Shown: positions 5,811 through 11,228 of the stretch, in pieces
Layout of the letters: each line of letters opens with the position of its first letter
How positions within the stretch are numbered: position 1 is the stretch's first letter
Origin: Microbacteriaceae bacterium
Lineage (GTDB): Bacteria; Actinomycetota; Actinomycetes; Actinomycetales; Microbacteriaceae
Direction of reading: 5' to 3'
Length of the DNA stretch: 11,228 nt
Assembly: GCA_023254555.1 (NCBI GenBank)
Contig: JALRLI010000033.1
Coordinates: forward strand, 1-11,228
Made by a program: the position numbers and the translations under genes
Notes under the pieces: generated by a model
The model's database searches: none
Told to the model about the DNA's origin: nothing
The model's input: the letters and a program-made list of their open reading frames with translations, nothing else

Positions 5811-7177
5811 CGAGATGCTGACGTAAGTTCTTCTGCAACCTGGAATGCGAGCTCTAGTGATTGCATGTGATTCAGTCGAGGGTCACAGAGCGACTCATAG
5901 CGAGTCGCAAGTGTCGCCTCATCGATGTTTTCAGAGCCTCCGAGGCACTCTGTGACATCATCGCCGGTGAGTTCAACGTGTATGCCCCCAGGGTAGGTGC
6001 CAACCTCACGATGCGCCTCAAAAAATCCCTTGAGTTCGTTCATGACGTCTTCAAATCGACGAGTTTTGTACCCGTTTGGAGTTGTGATGCCGTTGCCGTG
6101 CATCGGGTCTGTCACCCAGAGCGGGGTTGCGCCGCTGTCTCGAACCCTCTCGAGGAGAGGCGGGAGAGCGTCACGAATCTTGTCAGCTCCCATTCGAGTG
6201 ATGAAAGTCAGCCTTCCCGGCTCGCGCTCTGGGTCGAGCTTGTCGATCAGCCTCAGCGCAGTATCACCGTCAACAGTCGGCCCAAGTTTTACGCCAATTG
6301 GGTTTCGCACCCTTGAGAGCAGGTCGACGTGTGCGCCATCGAGGTCTCTCGTTCGCTCACCAATCCAGACGAAGTGAGCTGACGTGTTGTAAGGCAAACC
6401 CGTTCGCGAATCGATACGAGTCATGGGGCGCTCATAATCAAGCAGCAATGCTTCGTGACTGACAAAAAATTCTGTTCGCTTCATCTCGCTGAAATCTGCA
6501 CCAATCGCAGTCATAAATTGAAGTGCGCGATCAATCTCAGCTGCGAGAGACTCATACCGCTGATTCGCTGGGTTCGAGACGAACCCCTTATTCCATTCAT
6601 GAACCTGTCTGAGATCTGCGAAGCCTCCCTGAGTAAAAGCTCGGATCAAATTCAGAGTTGATGCAGCTGTGTGGTAGCCCTTGACCATACGACGGGGATC
6701 TGCTGATCGAGATTCTGGAGTGAAATCGTAACCGTTGACGATATCGCCTCGGTACGCCGGCAACGTAACATCGCCTCTCGTTTCGGTGTCATTCGATCGA
6801 GGCTTCGCGAACTGGCCTGCCATTCGACCCAACTTGATTACTGGCATGGAGGCACCGTACGTGAGCACGACTGCCATCTGAAGTACCGTCTTCACCCGGT
6901 TCCGAATCTGATCGGCTGTAGCGCCTGCAAACGTTTCAGCACAGTCTCCGCCCTGCAATAAAAAGGCCTTACCGTGAGCGGCTGCTGCCAATCGATCACG
7001 GAGTTGATCTACTTCGCCGGCGAACACCAAGGGCGGCTGCTTCGCAAGTTCCGCAGTTGCCTCGACGACTGCCTCAGGGTCCGTCCAGTGAGGTTGTTGC
7101 TTCGCTTCAAGCCCTTTGTGAACTTCCAAGCCGGCAAGCACGGACTGGGGCGTTGGTTGCTGCGACACGTTCGTCAC
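5807..7177 (-). CDS. aroG: 3-deoxy-7-phosphoheptulonate synthase (DAHP synthase), class II
   Basis: This enzyme condenses phosphoenolpyruvate and erythrose 4-phosphate to DAHP, the first step of the shikimate pathway to aromatic amino acids. The 456-aa protein aligns by eye with the class II (plant-like/AroG of M. tuberculosis) family over its whole length. Diagnostic blocks are LLQGGDCAETF, LTYGASMPV, AKPRS, SHEALLLDYER, WIGERTR, GVKLGP, TRMG, DPMHGN, GGIHVELTG, ECLGG and CDPRLN. The metal ligands Cys79, His360, Glu402 and Asp432 are all present. The GTG start at 7177 has no clear Shine-Dalgarno; TAAAGA at 7188-7183 could be a poor -10 for a near-leaderless start, but co-transcription with plsC (57 nt upstream) is equally possible. 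The stop at 5807-5809 overlaps the kinase stop in convergent orientation. Feedback control sites cannot be judged here. Confidence 0.97.
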   Translation of the reverse strand: MTNVSQQPTPQSVLAGLEVHKGLEAKQQPHWTDPEAVVEATAELAKQPPLVFAGEVDQLRDRLAAAAHGKAFLLQGGDCAETFAGATADQIRNRVKTVLQMAVVLTYGASMPVIKLGRMAGQFAKPRSNDTETRGDVTLPAYRGDIVNGYDFTPESRSADPRRMVKGYHTAASTLNLIRAFTQGGFADLRQVHEWNKGFVSNPANQRYESLAAEIDRALQFMTAIGADFSEMKRTEFFVSHEALLLDYERPMTRIDSRTGLPYNTSAHFVWIGERTRDLDGAHVDLLSRVRNPIGVKLGPTVDGDTALRLIDKLDPEREPGRLTFITRMGADKIRDALPPLLERVRDSGATPLWVTDPMHGNGITTPNGYKTRRFEDVMNELKGFFEAHREVGTYPGGIHVELTGDDVTECLGGSENIDEATLATRYESLCDPRLNHMQSLELAFQVAEELTSASR

Positions 7178-7234
7178 TCGATTCTTTACGAAAACCTGAA
7201 TGGAGCGATGACAAATTTCACTCCGGTTATTAGT

Positions 7235-7924
7235 TTAGCGAGTTGCTTTAGCTGGTCGGTTGCGGATGCTAGATGCGTAAACGTCGACATAGGTTTGGCC
7301 GCTCAATTTGTTGAGCTCATACATAATTTCATCGGTCACCGATCGCAGGATGAACCTGTCAGACTGCATGCCTCGAAATCGTGAGAAATCGAGAGGTTCG
7401 CCGATCACGGTTCCGATTCGGCGAATCTTTGGCAGCTTGCTTCCGATGGGCATTGCTTTATCTGTGTCAATCATCGCCACCGGAATAACAGGAGCACCAG
7501 ATTCAAGAATCATTCTGGCCACCCCCGTCCGGCCGCGGTATAGGTTGCCGTCTGGACTTCGAGTTCCTTCGGGATAAATGCCCAGCACATTTCCTTTATC
7601 CAGGACGCCCAAACCAGTAATCAACGATGCTTCCGAGGCTTGACCCCCAGACCGATCTATAGGCAGCTGACCCGTGGCCAACATAAAATTCTTCGTAAGC
7701 CAGCCCTTTATGCCGCGTCCTTTAAAGTATTCGCTCTTGGCGAGAAAATAGACCCTGCGCTGAATCATCAGAGGGAGGAACACCGAATCGATAAAAGACA
7801 GGTGGTTGCTTGCGAGAATCACAGGACCGTCAGCCGGGATGTTCTCTGCACCCACGATCCAAGGTCGGAAGATCATCTTTGAAATCGGCCCCACGACGAG
7901 GTGTTTCATGATCCAGTAGAACAT
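7235..7924 (-). CDS. 1-acyl-sn-glycerol-3-phosphate acyltransferase (PlsC family)
   Basis: The 229-aa protein belongs to the LPLAT/PlsC acyltransferases, which move a fatty acyl group to lysophosphatidic acid to make phosphatidic acid, the core of membrane phospholipids. It carries the catalytic NHLSFID motif (His41 and Asp46 of HX4D), QLPIDRSGG, the glycerol-phosphate site YPEGTRSPDG (EGTRS at 119-123) and VIPVAMI. No clear membrane span is seen; the N-terminus (MFYWIMKHLVV) may be a peripheral amphipathic anchor. The ATG at 7924 is supported by AAGGGA 6 nt upstream; Met6 is an alternative. A TAGGCT -10 candidate lies on the minus strand at 7957-7952. It precedes aroG by 57 nt on the same strand and is divergent from the acyl-CoA synthetase, as with Rv2182c and fadD15 in mycobacteria. 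Substrate preference among lysolipids is not certain. Confidence 0.93.
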   Translation of the reverse strand: MFYWIMKHLVVGPISKMIFRPWIVGAENIPADGPVILASNHLSFIDSVFLPLMIQRRVYFLAKSEYFKGRGIKGWLTKNFMLATGQLPIDRSGGQASEASLITGLGVLDKGNVLGIYPEGTRSPDGNLYRGRTGVARMILESGAPVIPVAMIDTDKAMPIGSKLPKIRRIGTVIGEPLDFSRFRGMQSDRFILRSVTDEIMYELNKLSGQTYVDVYASSIRNRPAKATR

Positions 7925-7951
7925 GCCTGATCCCTTCAGCGAACATCGATA

Positions 7952-7957
7952 AGCCTA
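7952..7957 (-). promoter_or_regulatory. Candidate -10 box for plsC(-aroG)
   Basis: TAGGCT on the minus strand would start RNA near 7945, giving a leader of about 21 nt with the AAGGGA ribosome site at 7936-7931. The -35 position is not convincing. Confidence 0.4.
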
Positions 7958-7999
7958 TCAATCGCAAATTTTAGAAGCGGCATTGACCGCATCCAGCAC

Positions 8000-8005
8000 T
8001 AGAGT
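8000..8005 (+). promoter_or_regulatory. Candidate -10 box for the acyl-CoA synthetase gene
   Basis: TAGAGT fits TAnnnT and would start RNA near 8012, leaving about 27 nt of leader with the GAAGGAG site. A TTGACC at 7983-7988 resembles a -35 but is only 11 nt from this box; paired with a 16-18-nt spacer it would face no good -10. The call is tentative. Confidence 0.3.
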
Positions 8006-8026
8006 GATTACCAAGAGAAGGTACCG

Positions 8027-8032
8027 AAGGAG
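8027..8032 (+). promoter_or_regulatory. Strong Shine-Dalgarno of the acyl-CoA synthetase gene
   Basis: AAGGAG lies 6 nt before the ATG at 8039. It is the best ribosome site in the window and fixes the start of this gene. Confidence 0.85.
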
Positions 8033-8038
8033 TTACCC

Positions 8039-9865
8039 ATGAGGGAGTTTCACACGGCTGTTGCAGTCGAACCAAGACCGCAAGATAACGTCACCGAACT
8101 TTTGCGTCAGCGGGTGTTGGCAACTCCAAATACTGCCCTATTTGCTCTCCCCGATGGCAACGGATGGCGAGATATTTCTTGCTCAGACTTCGAAGCTGAG
8201 GTCAGAGAAGTCGCGAAAGGATTGATTGCGTCTGGCCTCAAGCCGGGTGAAAAGGTTGGTTTTATCTGCAAGACCAAATATGAGTGGACACTGATTGATT
8301 TCGCGATTTGGTACGCAGGAATTGTGATGGTGCCCATTTATGAAACCAGTGCCCCCGAGCAGATTCGTTGGATTCTTGAAGACTCCGAAGCCGTCGCAAT
8401 CATCGTCGAAACGACCGAACACTTCGCAAAATTTGATGAAGTTCGCGCCGATCTCCCGGAGATTCGGTTGACATGGCAGCTCGACACAGGTGATCTTCAA
8501 AAACTTCGTCTGGCGGGATCAAACGTAAGTGAATCTGAGCTCGAGAGCAGAAGAGCTCAGGCCAAAGGGTCTGATATCGCAACACTCATCTACACCTCTG
8601 GAACCACAGGCAGGCCAAAAGGATGCGTGCTCACCCACAGTAATTTCGTCGAGCTTTCTAGAAACTCAGCAAGTGCGCTGAGCGAGGTTGTAGCTCCAGG
8701 AGCATCCACTCTTTTATTCATCACCCTTGCTCATGTGTTCGCGCGGTTCATCTCAACCCTCGCCGTCCACGCTGGTGTGAAAGTTGGGCATCAAGCTGAC
8801 ACATCACAACTTCTCCCTGCGCTCGGCTCGTTCAAACCAAGTTTCCTGCTCGCAGTTCCCCGTGTCTTTGAGAAGGTTTACAACTCCTCAGAGCAGAAGG
8901 CTGAAAGCGGAGGCAAGGGCAAGATTTTTAGAAACGCTGCCCTGGTGGCTGTTGCCCACTCGAAAGCTGTAGATGCTGGTCACGTTCCGCTGGGTTTGGC
9001 CCTGAAGTTCAGGCTCTTCGATGCGCTTGTGTATAAGAAATTGCGCTCAGCGCTTGGCGGCAACGTGAAGTATGCTGTTTCAGGTTCTGCCCCTCTCAGC
9101 CCCTACCTTGGCCATTTCTACCGCAGTTTGGGCATCATGATTCTTGAGGGGTACGGCCTTACCGAAACCACTGCGCCAGCCACTGTGAACCTCACCACAC
9201 GCTTCAAGATTGGAACTGTTGGCCCAGCGCTCCCAGGAGTTTCGGTAAAAACAGCGGATGACGGTGAAATCCTGATCAAAGGCATCAACATTTTCGCCGG
9301 ATATTGGAAAAATGAGGCAGCCACAAAAGCTGCGATGACGGAAGACGGCTATTTTAAAACTGGCGATCTTGGCTCACTCGATGACGAGGGTTACCTCACC
9401 ATCACAGGTCGTAAGAAAGACATTATTGTCACTGCCGGTGGTAAGAATGTTTCCCCGTCCCAGCTCGAAGACTCAATCCGATCGAATCCGCTCATCGGTC
9501 AAATCATTGTGGTTGGCGATCAAAAACCATTTGTCGGTGCGCTCGTCACTCTTGACCCCGAAATGCTCCCCGTGTGGCTCAACAATCAAGGTGAAGACCC
9601 GAACATGGCTCTGGAGCTAGCCGCCAAACATCCTAAGGTTTTGGCTGAGATTCAGAAGTCAGTTGATCGCGCTAATTCGAAGGTGTCACGCGCTGAGTCA
9701 GTGAGAAAGTTCCTCGTTATTCCTCACCAACTCACGGAGGCGAGTGGCCATCTCACACCTAAGCTCAGCGTAAAGCGGGACGTCGTACTTCGCGACTTCT
9801 CCCACGAAATCGAATCTCTTTATGGCCCTGACGACGCGACCGAAGGGCTCTCGGTAACGGGCTAG
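8039..9865 (+). CDS. Long-chain fatty acid-CoA ligase, FadD15-like (AMP-binding)
   Basis: The enzyme activates long-chain fatty acids with ATP through an acyl-AMP intermediate to acyl-CoA. Of 608 residues, the ANL signature motifs are: YTSGTTGRPKG (185-195, phosphate loop), LEGYGLTETTAP (369-380, adenine and acyl-AMP site), TGDLGSLDDEGYLTITGRKK (441-460, ribose Asp and hinge) and GGKNVSP (467-473). The C-terminus reads SGHLTPKLSVKRDVVLRDF; members of this family usually have LTPTxKxKR here, so the expected catalytic Lys slot is Ser577, with Lys at 575 and 579. It is divergent from plsC, which uses acyl donors for phospholipid synthesis, so the pair may recycle or channel fatty acids into membranes. 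The stop overlaps the convergent deformylase stop by CTAG (9862-9865). The paralogue number (FadD15) is inferred from synteny. Confidence 0.94.
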   Translation: MREFHTAVAVEPRPQDNVTELLRQRVLATPNTALFALPDGNGWRDISCSDFEAEVREVAKGLIASGLKPGEKVGFICKTKYEWTLIDFAIWYAGIVMVPIYETSAPEQIRWILEDSEAVAIIVETTEHFAKFDEVRADLPEIRLTWQLDTGDLQKLRLAGSNVSESELESRRAQAKGSDIATLIYTSGTTGRPKGCVLTHSNFVELSRNSASALSEVVAPGASTLLFITLAHVFARFISTLAVHAGVKVGHQADTSQLLPALGSFKPSFLLAVPRVFEKVYNSSEQKAESGGKGKIFRNAALVAVAHSKAVDAGHVPLGLALKFRLFDALVYKKLRSALGGNVKYAVSGSAPLSPYLGHFYRSLGIMILEGYGLTETTAPATVNLTTRFKIGTVGPALPGVSVKTADDGEILIKGINIFAGYWKNEAATKAAMTEDGYFKTGDLGSLDDEGYLTITGRKKDIIVTAGGKNVSPSQLEDSIRSNPLIGQIIVVGDQKPFVGALVTLDPEMLPVWLNNQGEDPNMALELAAKHPKVLAEIQKSVDRANSKVSRAESVRKFLVIPHQLTEASGHLTPKLSVKRDVVLRDFSHEIESLYGPDDATEGLSVTG

Positions 9866-10353
9866 AACCAGTCGGATTCTCGAATCTGGCGCAGAGCTTC
9901 CTTACGCTGATTGCGGTCCAGCCTGTCAATGTACAGTTTGCCGTCGAGGTGATCGCACTCGTGTTGCAGCGCTTGCGCCATAAGTCCAGATCCCTCAAGA
10001 ACAATCTCGTTACCCTTGGCATCCCTGCCCACAACTTTTGCGAACGGGTACCGCATAACTTCGAACCACAGCCCGGGCACTGATAAGCAGCCCTCTCCCG
10101 TGAGTACAGGATCGCCTGAGACTTCGACTAATTCTGGGTTCAACACGTACCCAATTTCGCCATCGACGTTGTAACTAAATGCTCTCAAACCGACACCGAT
10201 TTGATTCGCGGCTACCCCAGCCCTGCCTGGAAGAGCAACGCTCTCCATGAGGTCCTCTGCCAGAGCACGTATTTTTTCGTCGAAATTGTGAATGGTTGAA
10301 CATTCGCTTGTTAAGACCGGGTCTCCAAACACTCGAATCGGTCGTACTGTCAT
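9862..10353 (-). CDS. def: Peptide deformylase
   Basis: Peptide deformylase removes the N-formyl group from nascent proteins at the ribosome exit, using a metal ion (Fe2+ or a substitute). All three family motifs are present in 163 aa: motif 1 as GVAANQ (46-51, Gln51), motif 2 EGCLSVPG (87-94, metal ligand Cys89) and motif 3 HECDH (131-135, ligands His131 and His135, catalytic Glu132). Motif 1 is usually GxGxAAxQ; here the first Gly position is Arg44, with Gly43 beside it (GRAGVAANQ), a mild variation. The ATG at 10353 agrees with the family N-terminus (VRPIRVFGDPVL), but the nearest GGAG lies about 14 nt upstream, so initiation may be weak. It is convergent with the acyl-CoA synthetase gene and divergent from the ParA-like gene, not in the usual fmt-def setting. 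Confidence 0.95.
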   Translation of the reverse strand: MTVRPIRVFGDPVLTSECSTIHNFDEKIRALAEDLMESVALPGRAGVAANQIGVGLRAFSYNVDGEIGYVLNPELVEVSGDPVLTGEGCLSVPGLWFEVMRYPFAKVVGRDAKGNEIVLEGSGLMAQALQHECDHLDGKLYIDRLDRNQRKEALRQIRESDWF

Positions 10354-10421
10354 TCTTTTCTCATCTCCGCAGGGCTTGCCGACTCTCAGCTGGCTCTCAC
10401 ATGGTACTGAAGGTACGCTTA
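10354..10421. promoter_or_regulatory. Divergent control region of def and the ParA-like gene
   Basis: This 68-bp gap must hold both promoters. TACGCT at 10414-10419 fits TAnnnT but is too close to the ATG at 10422 to serve it, and would suit only the alternative GTG at 10428 (8 nt away). The GAAGG site of the ParA-like gene overlaps it. I see no operator, repeat or terminator. Confidence 0.35.
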
Positions 10422-11228
10422 ATGATTGTGCACGTACTCAGTATTAGCTCGCTAAAAGGCGGCGTTGGCAAAACTACAGTTACTCTCGGTCTGGCTTCAG
10501 CTGCATTTTCACGAGGTTTGCGTACGCTGGTCGTGGATCTCGACCCCCAATCTGATGTCTCAACCGGATTAGACGTTGAAGCCAACACTGAAGCGAACGT
10601 AGCTGATGTCCTCGAAAACCCCAAAGAGAAGGTCGTCCGAAAGGCAATCGTACCGAGCGGCTGGATGAAGCACCATGAAGGTCGAATCGATGTGTTGATT
10701 GGCAGCCCTGCGTCAATCAATTTCGATGGACCGCATCCGAGCATCCGCGAAATTTGGAAGCTTGAAGAGGCTCTTGCAAACATCGAGACTGAATACGACC
10801 TCGTACTGATTGACTGCGCTCCGTCGCTCAACGCTCTCACCCGCACTGCCTGGGCAGCGAGTGACCGAGTTCTTGTCGTCGCCGAGCCGGGCTTATTCTC
10901 GGTTGCCGCGGCAGACAGGGCGCTGAGAGCAATCGAAGAGATTCGTCGGGGATTAAGCCCGCGTCTACAACCCCTCGGTATCGTCGTGAATCGCGTGCGA
11001 CCTCAGTCAATGGAACATCAGTTCAGGATCAATGAGATGCGTGAAATGTTTGGGGCGCTAGTTCTTGAGCCCGAGCTACCTGAGAGAACCTCATTGCAGC
11101 AGGCCCAAGGCGCAGCGAAACCAGTGCATGCATGGCCTGGAGAAGCCGCTCAAGAGATGGCTGGATACTTCGACACGTTGCTTGACCAGGTGATGGCAAA
11201 ACGCGAGGTCAAAACCGAGCCCGAGCGG
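10422..11228 (+). CDS. ParA/MinD-family ATPase (3' end outside the window)
   Basis: The frame is open from ATG 10422 to the last base (269 codons), so the gene continues beyond. It starts MIVHVLSISSLKGGVGKTTV, with the deviant Walker A KGGVGKTT (residues 12-19, signature Lys12 and catalytic Lys17). The Walker A' segment VVDLDPQSD (37-45) and Walker B LVLIDCAPS (127-135, Asp131) follow, then VVNRVRPQ for adenine contact. This is the fold of dimerising ATPases that position chromosomes, plasmids or other cargo on the nucleoid. No parB, parS-like 16-mer or plasmid gene is seen in the window, so it is best called an orphan ParA-like protein until the downstream gene is known. The ATG is supported by GAAGG 8 nt upstream; an in-frame GTG at 10428 is an alternative. 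The N-terminus is short and lacks the HTH extension of some plasmid ParA proteins. Confidence 0.9.
   Translation, partial: MIVHVLSISSLKGGVGKTTVTLGLASAAFSRGLRTLVVDLDPQSDVSTGLDVEANTEANVADVLENPKEKVVRKAIVPSGWMKHHEGRIDVLIGSPASINFDGPHPSIREIWKLEEALANIETEYDLVLIDCAPSLNALTRTAWAASDRVLVVAEPGLFSVAAADRALRAIEEIRRGLSPRLQPLGIVVNRVRPQSMEHQFRINEMREMFGALVLEPELPERTSLQQAQGAAKPVHAWPGEAAQEMAGYFDTLLDQVMAKREVKTEPER

Noticed and set aside
6974..7384. Plus-strand frame of 136 codons across the aroG start and plsC end
   Set aside because: It opposes two well-supported genes and shows no ribosome site or known motif.
1..11228. Mobile elements, CRISPR array, tRNA, rRNA or riboswitch
   Set aside because: I looked for terminal repeats, transposase motifs, regularly spaced repeats and tRNA-like cloverleafs and saw none. 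Nearly all the window is accounted for by conserved chromosomal genes, with the longest gap about 213 nt.

Overview
The window looks like a chromosomal, vertically inherited segment of an actinobacterium. The base composition is moderate (about half G+C by eye) and genes are packed almost end to end. Protein details such as RsmH-MraZ followed by an FtsL-position gene, a DUF3040 protein, an Rv2175c/PknL pair and a class II DAHP synthase point to Actinobacteria. The modest G+C and compaction suggest a streamlined lineage such as a freshwater or marine Microbacteriaceae; that last step is inference. I see no mobile element, CRISPR array, phage gene, tRNA or rRNA.

Left part (1-1900, minus strand): the start of the division and cell wall (dcw) operon. 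It is read mraZ -> rsmH -> a small FtsL-position gene that runs off the window. mraZ has its own promoter region with three GTGGA(A/G) boxes at exact 10-bp steps, the pattern expected for MraZ autoregulation. About 70 bp further upstream are two more such boxes in the opposite direction, inside a 23/25-nt inverted copy of the operator. An intrinsic terminator at 1855-1882 insulates this operon from the DUF3040 membrane-protein gene upstream.

Middle (1900-5810): divergent DUF3040 (-) and polyprenyl/GGPP synthase (+) genes; then, convergent to the synthase, an Rv2175c-like winged-helix protein (-); divergent from that, a PknL-like Ser/Thr kinase with one membrane span and four extracellular PASTA repeats (+). 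In mycobacteria Rv2175c is a known substrate of PknL, so this pair is a likely signalling module. The synthase and the kinase both appear to start on leaderless mRNAs.

Right part (5807-11228): class II DAHP synthase (-) and a PlsC-type acyltransferase (-), probably co-transcribed; a long-chain acyl-CoA synthetase (+) divergent from plsC; a peptide deformylase (-); and a ParA-like ATPase (+) still open at the window end. As I remember the M. tuberculosis map, the order and strands of the first nine genes match Rv2164c-Rv2165c-Rv2166c-Rv2169c-Rv2173-Rv2175c-Rv2176-Rv2178c-Rv2182c-Rv2187 (with many genes missing between), apart from the new def/parA pair.

Together the genes supply envelope growth (dcw control, isoprenoid and phospholipid precursors, acyl activation) under a PASTA kinase that may sense peptidoglycan. 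The most unusual structural traits are the mirrored MraZ operators, two starts with a -10 box exactly where a leaderless promoter needs it, and three convergent gene pairs that each share a 4-nt stop-codon overlap (TTAG, CTAG, CTAG), leaving no room for terminators.
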